Part shown: one piece after another, positions 50,675 to 59,995 of the stretch
Layout of the letters: each line of letters starts with the position of its first letter
How positions within the stretch are numbered: the first letter of the stretch is position 1
Source of the DNA: Pycnococcus provasolii
Taxonomy: Eukaryota; Chlorophyta; Pseudoscourfieldiophyceae; Pseudoscourfieldiales
Length of the DNA stretch: 64,000 nucleotides
Direction: 5' to 3'
Assembly (NCBI GenBank): GCA_049487715.1
Contig: CP150571.1
Span: forward strand, 124,001 to 188,000
Program-made: the position numbers and the translations under genes
Notes under the pieces: model-generated
Seen by the model: the letters and a program-made list of their open reading frames with translations, nothing else
What the model was told of the DNA's origin: nothing
The model's database searches: none

Positions 50675-51493
50675 GGCCCTGCGTCGCTTCCCGTTCGCGC
50701 GTCCGTACTTCCTACAGTAGGGGGGTTCCTCCCCTTGAAATTGTGACGGCCAACCGAATGCAAACCGAGCTCCTCCCTGCCCTTTGCAAAGGTCCTGGCG
50801 GCGTTGCCAACGAATCTGCAAGAAAGAGAAACAGTGTAGGTCGGCACCTACTACGCTGCAGTATGACCTATACTTAGACTATGCAGTGTCCAAGTCGTGC
50901 TAACCTTCAGTTATTCTTGGCCGTGACAGTCTAAGATATGCTCGCGAGTTTGCGCCGTTCGCGGCATTTGCCACCCGTACGGGTTGTTTTGGTATGTTCA
51001 GAGAGGTGGTCACTGGTCAAGACTCAAGACTGATGAGGCCGGCAGCGAGTGGTGCGTGTACCACCTGAAGTACCTCTTTACGCGTCGTCGTTGACACCGG
51101 ACGCGTCAGGAGCCGCGAAGAGGTGCCGCGAAGTCTGGCATGTGGGAGCTCCATCACGGAGATTCCTTCCCGAGACACAGACGCAGCAGCTGTTAAAGCA
51201 ACCTTTTGATGCCTGATTCCTTCAGGAGGCTGTCTGTTTTCAAGAAGGTGTGCAAGGGCAGAAGGAAGGGGGAAGAGCCTCGAAGGCCTTGCCAATAATT
51301 GTGAATTTGTGAGCCTCAAATAAAAAAAGTCAACAACAAATTCCAATTCCTCCCAGGCAGCCACGGCCACGGTTCCCTTCTCCTCTTAACCGCGTCCGGC
51401 CGGCCCCAAACACGAGTTTCCGGAAGTCCCGGCCGCAAACGTCCTTAAGGCTTTTAAAGATACGATGCCATACCTTACACACGGTTTCAAGAT
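50675..51493. other. Intergenic, no clear gene
   Basis: About 820 bases. The part up to 50821 may be extra N-terminal sequence of the C2H2/HNH gene if an upstream exon exists. A 117-codon minus frame (51017-51370) has no protein-like character. The rest should hold two divergent promoters. Confidence 0.55.
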
Positions 51494-53821
51494 ATGAATA
51501 TGAATGTTTCCGGGCAAACTCCGCCTTCAACGGTCAAGGGTCGTGTATCTGCACCGGCTGGCCTTGAAGTATCCTTGAAGTATGATGTGAGTACTACGGA
51601 TAGTACCGGGGGTGTATCGTCAATGTCTCGTGTCGTGTCGGACGAAAACCTGTTCCTCTACGAAGAGTCAGAGCTCGAAAACCTGTCTCCAACCGCACTC
51701 ATGAAGAAAAAAGCTGTGACGTTTGTCAAGGGCGACGACACGCAAGACACGGAAAGACAACAACAACAACTTCACGACTCGTCGTCCGCCGCGCATAACG
51801 AACCGAGGTGGTCAGACGGGCACATCAACCAAGGAGCTGCGCAGGAAAGAAGAACGTCGTCCGTGACCACCGCCTTGGTGGGGGCAAAGATTGCGGCAAA
51901 CGTCAAGACAAGAAGAAAGTCAGCTCTCGAGATTCAAAGACTCATACTTCAAAGTACGCAGCAGGAGTTTGCGCAGCTAGACCAGGACGTAAAGGCGCGG
52001 CGCGAGTTCAAGGCGCGCGCACAGTTCCTCATCGTCATCGCGGTGAAGAGATTCCTCAAGCGCTTGCGTGAAAAAATGAGAAGGAGGGAGGAAGCTGAGG
52101 CAGCTAAGCAGGCTGTGCTGCAGGCTGAGGCTGACGCGAAGGCGGCACGTCAGGCAAAAATACGTGCGGAAATTGAGGCTGCGCTGGCGAGAGAGAATGC
52201 CGAAATAGAGGAGCAGAGACAACGCGAGGCTGAGGAAAAGCAGCGCGCAGAGCAGAAACGTCAAGAGCGTGAAGCTCGCGAAGAGGCGGAGCGCGTCGCT
52301 GCCGCGAAAGCGGCTGCCGAAGCGAAAGCCAAGCCGAAGCCGAAAGCAGCCAAGCCCGTGCCGGAACCGCCCAAGCCAGCGCCCAAGGAGCCCAAGGACG
52401 TGCGACAAATGTACCGCCGTCCACCAGAGCCTGTTCGTCCTGGTCGGCATGGTTATGCCGTGGGCAATACGCTTGTGGACCGCCATGACGACCGAGGCTT
52501 CGGAGGCGCCGCCGCATTCAAACTCGACGACGCGACCTCGACGGAGAATGACGCCAGTGCTGCGGTGAAAGACGACGAAATGGACGTGCCGCATGCGGAT
52601 GCGTTCAGTCTGCAGTTCATGCCCTTGTTTCTTGGCAAGAATTCAAAGGTGGAACGACTCGCACAGGCGATGCGTTGGCTGCGTGCGGCGAGCGACGGCG
52701 TGTCGCGGGAACACCTCGACGCACTTCGAATTAGCCCGGCACATGCGCGGTCGCTCGGTCTGAGTGAAGCGGCGCTTTCGAACATCAAATCGATAGCCCG
52801 GGCAATTGCAAAGGCACATTCTCATCCCATGCAGCACCTGGGCGCTGGTTTCTTCGCACCTGCTTCAATGTCGGCTGATCTTGACGGCGGTGTTGGCGAA
52901 GATCTCGACGGCGAGGTGGCGGCGGTGAATGTGCCTGCGCTGCTGGAGGCTGAGGCATTGCGTCTGAAAGTATTCCTCGAAGAATCGCAAAGCTTGGACG
53001 GCAACGCTTCGTGGCTTGAGCTGAAGAACTTTCTGGATCAGTTCTCGCCTGCAGATGACAGCGCACGCCGAGAAAAGGAACGAAGAAGTGTGTCGCCGGC
53101 GCAGGCGGCACTACGACCAAATACCGCACATCAAACAAGTCAAACAGGCCAGCTGAATATGCACGACTTCCTGCTCGACGCAAAGCTTCCCTTCGCGGAG
53201 TCCGATGCGACACGGCGTTTCGCTCAGCTTGATGGGGGTGATCATCCGACTGCTACAGACTACGGCTACGGCTACAGACCTGAACCGCCACCGACAAGTG
53301 CGTCGGCGCACGCGCGTGTTCCATCTCGAATACGCCGTATCGTTGGTACGCACCACCATCCTCGTGACTACGATTACAGCGCGTCCCCTGAGATATACGG
53401 GCATGTCATACCAACAACGCCGCGCTCGCCAAGTGCGCCACCGCACCTTCTTCGCGAAACCGACAAGGATGGCGCAGTTGGCGCGCCGGTCGTTGCTCCC
53501 TTCGCGGAGATGCCGTGGCGTTCCGACAAGAGACGGATGCAACCAAGCACTGCTCGGCCGTGGTCGTCGCGCGAGCCGTCAAAGCGCGCGAGGCAGATGG
53601 CTGTCCAAAACCCGGTGCTGCACGAGACGTTGATTGACCGAAACAGGCTATCCCCCTCGATAGATCGCCTCTTGTCCTCGTCGAAAAGTCGGCACACTTC
53701 TCGTTCTCGCGTGCTCTTGAGTCCGCGTGGAGGACGCCATGCGCGTCCGGAAGGCGTATATGACTACGCGCGTGCCGCAAAGCAGCCGCAATACGTTCGA
53801 GGTGCTTGGACACATCGTTGA
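51494..53821 (+). CDS. Coiled-coil protein of unknown function
   Basis: 775 residues from MNMNVSGQTPPSTVKG. After a disordered Ser-rich region comes ALEIQRLILQSTQQEFAQLD and a basic helix FLIVIAVKRFLKRLREKMRR. A long single alpha-helix/coiled coil of Glu/Ala/Arg (about residues 190-290) follows, ending in a Lys-Pro linker (KPKPKAAKPVPEPPKPAP). The middle (~370-500) looks folded with an EEL/SAM-like helical pattern (VERLAQAMRWLRAASDGVSREH). The C-terminus is disordered, with Ser-Pro and Arg-rich motifs. I recognise no family. Layout resembles axonemal or basal-body structural proteins, which is only a suggestion. Confidence 0.72.
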   Translation: MNMNVSGQTPPSTVKGRVSAPAGLEVSLKYDVSTTDSTGGVSSMSRVVSDENLFLYEESELENLSPTALMKKKAVTFVKGDDTQDTERQQQQLHDSSSAAHNEPRWSDGHINQGAAQERRTSSVTTALVGAKIAANVKTRRKSALEIQRLILQSTQQEFAQLDQDVKARREFKARAQFLIVIAVKRFLKRLREKMRRREEAEAAKQAVLQAEADAKAARQAKIRAEIEAALARENAEIEEQRQREAEEKQRAEQKRQEREAREEAERVAAAKAAAEAKAKPKPKAAKPVPEPPKPAPKEPKDVRQMYRRPPEPVRPGRHGYAVGNTLVDRHDDRGFGGAAAFKLDDATSTENDASAAVKDDEMDVPHADAFSLQFMPLFLGKNSKVERLAQAMRWLRAASDGVSREHLDALRISPAHARSLGLSEAALSNIKSIARAIAKAHSHPMQHLGAGFFAPASMSADLDGGVGEDLDGEVAAVNVPALLEAEALRLKVFLEESQSLDGNASWLELKNFLDQFSPADDSARREKERRSVSPAQAALRPNTAHQTSQTGQLNMHDFLLDAKLPFAESDATRRFAQLDGGDHPTATDYGYGYRPEPPPTSASAHARVPSRIRRIVGTHHHPRDYDYSASPEIYGHVIPTTPRSPSAPPHLLRETDKDGAVGAPVVAPFAEMPWRSDKRRMQPSTARPWSSREPSKRARQMAVQNPVLHETLIDRNRLSPSIDRLLSSSKSRHTSRSRVLLSPRGGRHARPEGVYDYARAAKQPQYVRGAWTHR

Positions 53822-54339
53822 ATCTGTAATATATATAATCGCAAACTTTTATTATGAGGTGAATTAATGTTCGCGATGCGCGTTTCCACGTCGTTGCGCA
53901 GGGCGGTAATATGAGTTAAGGGGATGTACTTCGCATGCGTCTCACTGGATTCGCACAAGGTTTGTTTGATCGGGTTAGGGGCCACCCGAACGTTCCAGCA
54001 TCGTTCAAGGCTTCGTTGCTTGCACCTACAAGATTTCGCCTTCACTAGGTTGCAATCGTCGCATGTGTAGGCGTTGTGATTCGAGAAATCAGCGTGGTCG
54101 TTTAAGTACAAGTATGCGATTACTTTGTCGCCTAATTCCATTCCAACAAGTTTGAAAGTACTCGCAGATTTATCAATGCCATTGAGAGCATATTTCAGGC
54201 GACTGCGCAAGTTGCCCGTCAATCGATAGGCATCATTTGCGTGGTAGCTTCCGCTTCGGGCGTAAACCGCTCGGCTTGCGCGTACGAAGCGCTTCCTCCC
54301 CGTGCACGACAACAACAGCGGACCACAACTTCTCCACAA
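53764..54339 (-). pseudogene. Possible HNH-family relic
   Basis: The 191-codon frame contains YRLTGNLRSRLKYALNGIDK followed by SASTFKLVGM and, later, CDDCNLVKAKSC. This resembles the Arg-rich 'LRxRLxxALxG-K(S)-xxTxxLVG' segment and Cys/Asn ending of a phage/giant-virus HNH endonuclease family. The central WxxDH motif of that family is not present and the C-terminal part overlaps the end of the upstream coiled-coil gene on the other strand. It is best read as a decayed copy. The flank to 54730 contains further short frames without homology. Confidence 0.4.
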
Positions 54340-54758
54340 TGCCCGCGTCCATGTGGACTACGAGTGGGTCGGGAATAGGCACTTGATGATGCATGTTTTA
54401 GCTGCAACATCGTGGTGCACATGCACCAGTTTATGACGAGCTACCGACCGGGATCCCAAAATTACCCAAAACATCATGGACTTAATAAATAATTCTACGA
54501 CGGCTCCCCGGATTCGGTGATGCTCTACGGGAGATATGCCATGAGGCACGACGTGTGATTGCGACGCCGTCCAAACAACGACAACGACGACAGCAAGCGC
54601 CAAGCGGAGCTCTCACGACGCCAACGGTGCGCCCTGACAGAATATGCGAGCGCCATGTACAAACGCGCTGCTGAGTCGCGCAATCGAACGGACTGGGCGT
54701 TGCATGTGAACGAGTGGAAGTATGGTACATTCAATTACTAAATAAGCGCAAACAAAGT

Positions 54759-54980
54759 TCAGTGGTAAAACAGCTCGAGTCCCATACCGTCGTGAATTTC
54801 GTAGTCAGAGAGCGTGATGTGGTCTTTGTAGACGACGTGCCATTTCTGCAGTTTGAGTTTCTCTGGTCGTGTTCCTGTTTGTGCTGCGATAAGTTTCTTG
54901 AGGTCGCCGACGGTATCATCCTCGTTACACTTCACACGGATCTTCTTGCCCAGCCGGTCGTTGATGACGACTTCAAGCAT
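54759..54980 (-). CDS. UBL5: Ubiquitin-like splicing modifier Hub1/UBL5
   Basis: 73 residues from the ATG at 54980 ([18 protein letters not shown]), the length of Hub1 in yeast, plants and animals. Nearly every conserved block is present: [40 protein letters not shown] and [10 protein letters not shown]. It ends FYH, where most orthologues end in a Tyr-Tyr pair and one further residue, and it lacks the GG used for conjugation. Hub1 binds Snu66 non-covalently and modulates 5' splice-site choice. An in-frame extension to 55007 is probably not used. It is one of two spliceosomal genes here, with SAD1. Confidence 0.96.
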   Translation of the reverse strand: MLEVVINDRLGKKIRVKCNEDDTVGDLKKLIAAQTGTRPEKLKLQKWHVVYKDHITLSDYEIHDGMGLELFYH

Positions 54981-56252
54981 ACTCCAAGCAAATACCAGAA
55001 TAACCACTACAGACCACTACAAGGTATAAAGGTAGCAGGACAGGTCTACGGTGTGAAAGGAAGTGGCAGCTTTGTACAATCACAAACCAAAAGTGAAGAA
55101 TTCGGCGACGGCAATGCACGCGCACGTCGTCCCACCCCCAAACAAAAGGTCCCAAAACGAAAACGAAAACGAAACTAAAAGGGAAACCCCCAAACCAAAC
55201 TTCGTGGGACCCAGGAAGAAGGTTTAAAAACTAGGCAAACCCCCAAACGGTAAAAGCCGTGTTGTATAACCTTACACGCGGTATCATACTTCATAACTAG
55301 TGGGCCACCACCTAGGTGTGGGCGTGTGGCCACCTCACCATCTATCTGGCCAGTCCTTGCACTTTGTGTGCTCTGTCGACTGTCGACTGTCGGTGTGGTC
55401 GGGAACTCTGCGCTCTGCAGTCGATGAGTCGACCACATAACCGGCTGACCGGCCGGTCAACAGGAACCAAAGGCGAGGATGCGTTGCAAAAGAGGAAAAA
55501 AGAGACCAAGGCCCAACTGCCACAACCTTTCCTTTCCGCCTCTTCTTCTTCTCGCATAGGTCATAGGATAGGCGGCCTCTTCGACGCCGACGCTCGACGA
55601 GCGCATAGCCAACGACGGTGACTGTAACTGTTGTGTTTTCTGTCTTCTTCGGTCTTCTGAGCAAGGCGATGTGTCGTGTCGCTCGCTCGCTCGCTCGCTC
55701 GAGGCGATGGCGATGGCGATGGCGATGGCCCATGCAAGACAAGACATTTGTCTTTACCGGTGAAGCGAGAAATGCCGTGAGGTTCCTGAGAAACTCTACT
55801 TACTGTACTCTCGAGAAGACGAGAAACAGTTCAGTCGCTCAAGGACAGGTTTCGTCTTACTCGCAAGAAACTCTACAGTCGGTCGGGGGCAGGAAAGAAG
55901 TCCCATCAATCACAACCACCGTGTACACCATCACGCCCTGCAGGGGGAACAGCTTGTTCTCGCTCCATCAAACTCCATCACCAGTTCAGTTCGTGTCAAC
56001 TCGTTCCGTGTCGACTCGTCGTATCGTATCGTGTCGTGTCGTGTCGTGTGTCGTCGTTCTTTAAGGAGCTGTATCCTGAGCCTGTTAGTACTGTACTGGA
56101 CTCCTGAGTTATCTTGACTTAACCTTAAGGAGCTCTCTCTTGTTTTGTTTTTAGTTTTCTTTACGTTTTACTTTTGAGCTCTTACATCGCCTTTTTGGTG
56201 CTTGTCAAAGAAACAACAACAACTACTACTACAACAAGTAAAAGTTTGCAAC
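54981..56252. other. Intergenic 1.3 kb, no gene seen
   Basis: It contains microsatellites (CGCT)n and (GGCGAT)n near 55680-55727 and GTCGT-type repeats near 56020-56055. Minus frames near 55335-55742 are low complexity. No RNA gene is recognisable. Confidence 0.6.
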
Positions 56253-57857
56253 ATGGCGGAGTCGTTTGGCATGGCGGCCATTGGAGGCGGGTACAGCACG
56301 GCGCTCGTGCCTGCGGTGGAAGACGCAACAGCCACCGGAGGCGGCGTCGACCCCATCGTGTGGGTCGACAAGCTCGCCAAAAGGCTCGAGAAAAGTCCAA
56401 GCCTGCCTCAAATCACACTCGAGGATATCACAAAAGAACCGGCGCCAACTGGAGCGGAGCGACTGCTCGGCTCGCCGCGCTCCATCAAGGCGTGCCTCAA
56501 GTGCGGCTTCGACCCGGAAGTGCTCATTCACAAGCCACTCGCGGCGTTCGCAAGGAAAGGTGTGAGTGCGGAGCTGCAGCAGGAGGGATACGACCTTAGC
56601 GAAGAGAAGCGCAAGGGGCGTGTGGCCAAGGCTCTCGCGTGCCGAGAGACGCTCGACAACAGCCTGACCATTCTCGACAAGATCTCCGTCACAATTGGCG
56701 GCGACGGCGCCGAGTCGGCTGCTTTGCAAAGAGAGCAGGTGAGGCTTGAGAAAATCAAAGCCAAGCAGGCGCGCGAGGCGGAGTCTCGCGCCAAGCTCGA
56801 CGCCGTGCGGGCGGAGACAGCGGCGAAGGCTGCGGAGAATGATCGAAAGGCTGCGGAGCGGGCAGCAGAGCACGAGCGCCAGAAGAGGGAGAGGCTCGCC
56901 GCTGCCAAGCAGGCGGAGTACGAGAAGGCGCAGAAGTTGAAGATGGAGGCGGAGAAGGCGGCGGACGAGGCGGCGGCGGCGGCTGCTAAGCGCCACGAGG
57001 CTGAGGTTGAGGCTGCGAGGAAACTTGCAGAGCAGGAGAAAGAGCGGAAGAAGCAGATGCTTGCGGCGGAGGCGGAGCGAAAGGCGAAGGCGGAGGAGTG
57101 GCGCAAGCAGACGGAGGCGATTCAGCTCGAGTTCGAGAAGCAGCAGATGGAGAAGCAGAAGGAGCTCGAGAAGCAGGAGGAGGAAAGGAAGGAGTACATG
57201 CGCAAGTTCCGCATGGAGCAACAGATCATGCAGCAGAAGAAGCAGGCGGAGTTCCAGGCGCAGCGTGCCGAGCAGCAGGCAAGGCAGGAGCAGATCTTAG
57301 AGCAGAAGAGGCAGGAGGCGGATGCGCGCTTCAAGGCGATGGAGGAAAGGCAGAGGCGCCACGAGGCGGAGAAAAAGGCTGAGAAGGAGCGCAGACACGC
57401 GGAGCAGGAGGCGAAGCTCCTTCACAGTCTGAAGGTGCGGGACGAGAACGAGAAGAAGGAACGTGAGCGCGCTGACCGCATCATCGCGATCCAGATGGAC
57501 AAGGCGCGCAAGCAGGAGATTGTCAAGCAGCAGCAGCGCGAGGAGGTTGCGCAGCGCGCTTTGCGCCATGCGGCTCGTAGCGCGGAGATTGGAGAAAAGG
57601 TGATGTCCGCGAAGCGCCAGGAGGCTTTCCAACGCGTGCAGCTCAACCAGACGATCAAAAATGGCATGGAGCGGGCAAGCGCGGTGCAGGCAACGCGCGA
57701 AAAGCTTCAGGTTGCGAACGTGCAGGCAAATATGAAGGGCGCGTTGCTCAGGTCAAAGATGCGCGAGGCGCAGGAAGAGGAGGAACGCAAGGCGGATAGA
57801 CGGGCTTACGAGGAGCAGCACACCGCCAAGCTTGCCGTGCTGGGCGGTACCAAGTAA
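56253..57857 (+). CDS. Coiled-coil protein, possibly flagella-associated
   Basis: 534 residues from the ATG at 56253 (MAESFGMAAIGGGYS). Residues ~60-150 carry LLGSPRSIKACLKCGFDPEVLIHKPL then YDLSEEKRKGRVAKAL. This 'SPRSxxACLxxGxDPxxL' block is found at the start of several flagellar coiled-coil proteins of algae and animals (CCDC177-like), as I recall. The remainder to ~525 is an almost uninterrupted Glu/Lys/Ala/Gln helix (for example KQAREAESRAKLDAVRAETA). The ending is short and basic. A structural role in the axoneme or basal body is an inference. The frame upstream to 56202 adds a Gln/Leu-rich piece without an ATG in good context. Confidence 0.75.
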   Translation: MAESFGMAAIGGGYSTALVPAVEDATATGGGVDPIVWVDKLAKRLEKSPSLPQITLEDITKEPAPTGAERLLGSPRSIKACLKCGFDPEVLIHKPLAAFARKGVSAELQQEGYDLSEEKRKGRVAKALACRETLDNSLTILDKISVTIGGDGAESAALQREQVRLEKIKAKQAREAESRAKLDAVRAETAAKAAENDRKAAERAAEHERQKRERLAAAKQAEYEKAQKLKMEAEKAADEAAAAAAKRHEAEVEAARKLAEQEKERKKQMLAAEAERKAKAEEWRKQTEAIQLEFEKQQMEKQKELEKQEEERKEYMRKFRMEQQIMQQKKQAEFQAQRAEQQARQEQILEQKRQEADARFKAMEERQRRHEAEKKAEKERRHAEQEAKLLHSLKVRDENEKKERERADRIIAIQMDKARKQEIVKQQQREEVAQRALRHAARSAEIGEKVMSAKRQEAFQRVQLNQTIKNGMERASAVQATREKLQVANVQANMKGALLRSKMREAQEEEERKADRRAYEEQHTAKLAVLGGTK

Positions 57858-58196
57858 AACCGAAGATGGCGACGACGCGCGCGTTGGGTGAGAGAGAGGG
57901 CAAATTGAAAAGACGCATTATAACCGGGTTGGCGATTGCATAATAGACCTGTAACACATTGTCGGTCGCGTTTTTGTTTGCGTAAACGTTTTGAATGGCG
58001 CCGCCAACATCTGGGCGACGCGCGCCTATGCTCACGCGGAATACGGCGCATACGCGGACGAGCGCAGCGGAGAGCGGGCGGTGCTGCGGCAGACCTCGTA
58101 CTTTCAGCGGACGGCGTCGCGGCGGCCAGCTTCACACGGTGTGGGGTGCGATCTTAGGCGAACTCCACTTTATTACTGAAATGGACAAGCTCGCGT
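57858..58196. other. Short convergent spacer
   Basis: 339 bases between the 3' ends of the coiled-coil gene and the M23 peptidase gene. No feature is seen; it should contain both 3' UTRs. Confidence 0.6.
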
Positions 58197-59303
58197 CTAT
58201 ATGCCGCAGAACTTCATCGGATCCTTCGCCACGCCATTCTTCCTCGTCTCGAAGTGGAGGTGACTGCCCGTGCAGTTGCCCGTCGCACCCACGTGCGCGA
58301 TGACCTGCCCTGTGCGAATGTGTGCACCTTTTCTCGCAACGAGGTGCGAGCAGTGAGCGTACCGCGTGCTCCACCCTCCGTCGTGCGCCACCTCGACGAA
58401 GTGACCATACCCTCCACGCCAGCCAGCGTACGAGACGGTGCCGCCTCGAGCGGCAATAATCGGAGTTCCCGTGTCGGCGGCGATGTCCACGCCGTCGTGG
58501 TGGCCACCCCACCGCTTGCCAAATGGGCTCGACACGAACGAGCTGTATCCTTCTGCGACTGGGGAAGCAAACGGAAGCACGTTCCGATTTGCGGCACGCC
58601 GCTGTGCCGCCATGTAAGCGCTGCGCTGCACCTGGCGCGTCCGAAACACGCCATTGTTTGGAAGAGCGAGCTTCGTGCCACGCAGGCGGAACACTTTGCG
58701 CGCGGAGTAGTCCAGGCCACCTACCGCAACCTCGTTTGACGGCGTCTTGCTTTCTTCGTCGTCCCGTAGCCTCCTCCGCGTCGTGCGCCTCCATCCTCTT
58801 GCCAACGGCAAGTCCGCGACAGCCAGCGAAGTCAGTCTCTTCATCGCCGCGGGCATTTTAGGTGGCGGCGTCACGCTGAGCACCTGCCCGACGCTTAGCG
58901 TGTCCGAGCTGAGCCCGTTGGCGCGTTGCAGCTGCCTCACCGACAGGTTGTTTGCGTGTGCGATTGCGAACAGCGTGTCCCCCTTTTTGACTTGAAGTGT
59001 GCGCGCGTTGGTCGTCGTCCGAGTCGCAGCGTTGGTATTCTTCTTCAAGGCGGTCCGAGGCGTTGCTGAGAAGGCGCGGAGGGACAGGGAAGCGGCCGCT
59101 GAGCTGGACGTTATGGATGACATCGAACCACCACGAGCAGATCCACCACGAGCAGTTGGAACTTGAAGAGTTTGTCCCACTTTGATCAAGTCAGGATCCG
59201 TTACAGACAAATTCAGAGAGGTAAGCGCGGAGAGCGAGCAGCCATACAAGGAAGATATCCTGGAGAGCGTGTCACCGGCGGTAACGACGTATTGTGCAGA
59301 CAT
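58197..59303 (-). CDS. LysM-M23 peptidase (bacterial-type peptidoglycan endopeptidase)
   Basis: 368 residues. Two LysM domains bind N-acetylglucosamine polymers: residues ~4-49 (YVVTAGDTLSRISSLYGCSL) and ~102-145 (LQVKKGDTLFAIAHANNLSV). A basic linker leads to an M23/LytM zinc metallopeptidase (~245-365). Zinc ligands H269 and D273 lie in HHDGVDIAA and H350 in SHLHFE; Y315-A-H317 matches the catalytic histidine region. All active-site residues are present. In bacteria this fold cleaves peptide cross-links of the cell wall. The protein begins directly at LysM1, with no signal or transit peptide visible, so its compartment is unclear. Possible roles are remodelling of residual plastid peptidoglycan or attack on bacterial walls. 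The gene lies among normal eukaryotic genes, arguing against contamination. Confidence 0.9.
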   Translation of the reverse strand: MSAQYVVTAGDTLSRISSLYGCSLSALTSLNLSVTDPDLIKVGQTLQVPTARGGSARGGSMSSITSSSAAASLSLRAFSATPRTALKKNTNAATRTTTNARTLQVKKGDTLFAIAHANNLSVRQLQRANGLSSDTLSVGQVLSVTPPPKMPAAMKRLTSLAVADLPLARGWRRTTRRRLRDDEESKTPSNEVAVGGLDYSARKVFRLRGTKLALPNNGVFRTRQVQRSAYMAAQRRAANRNVLPFASPVAEGYSSFVSSPFGKRWGGHHDGVDIAADTGTPIIAARGGTVSYAGWRGGYGHFVEVAHDGGWSTRYAHCSHLVARKGAHIRTGQVIAHVGATGNCTGSHLHFETRKNGVAKDPMKFCGI

Positions 59304-59995
59304 GATTATATTGTAACAAATAAATAAATAAGACCGGCCGCAAACTGTTTCAACAAAATAAATGCGAGGAGGGGCCTTAAGGGCGGAAGAAGATCAATAG
59401 AGCCGTTGGAAAATACGGACGACGTTGAACTTCTCATTTCTCAAGAGGAGGCTCAAGTCTCGGCGACCGCTCTTCCCCCCTGGGACCCTGTTGCCTGTTT
59501 CTTTCAAGAGGCTTCGTTTCGCTCCGTTTCAGTGGACCCGTTCCTCTTCGCAAGAACTTTCAACTTTCAACGGCTCTCGAGACTCGTTTCGTTTCGTTCC
59601 GGAATCCCTCTTCGGCCCTCGCCCTCACCCTAACCCTAATCGGAGGAGGGGGCACTCACGCACTCACGACAACACAGATACAGATACAGATAAGTAAATC
59701 GGCAATTCGGCATCTGCGTGTATTGTTGGAAGACGTCCGGAGGAGAAAGTATGTAGTAATTAACTTGAAGCGCGACTACGTGTGCGTACTGTAATATTAA
59801 AAAAAAACAATTTTGTACAGGCTAATTCAATGCTTCTACTTACAAAACTATCATAGTATAAAAAAATAATTTATAAACAGTGATGTACAAATGCCACGCT
59901 GTCACGATCAGTCGCGCGATCCTTAACCATTCAACTTGAAATCCATCCATCCATCCGTCGAAGAAAAAAGAAAGATGGGGCGCAAGCCCATCAAA
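59304..59995. other. Intergenic with short telomere-like and ATCC repeats
   Basis: About 690 bases including CACCCTAACCCTAATC at 59625-59640, ACAGATACAGATACAGAT near 59675 and ATCCATCCATCC near 59941. AT-rich toward 59780-59880. No gene is evident. Confidence 0.6.
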
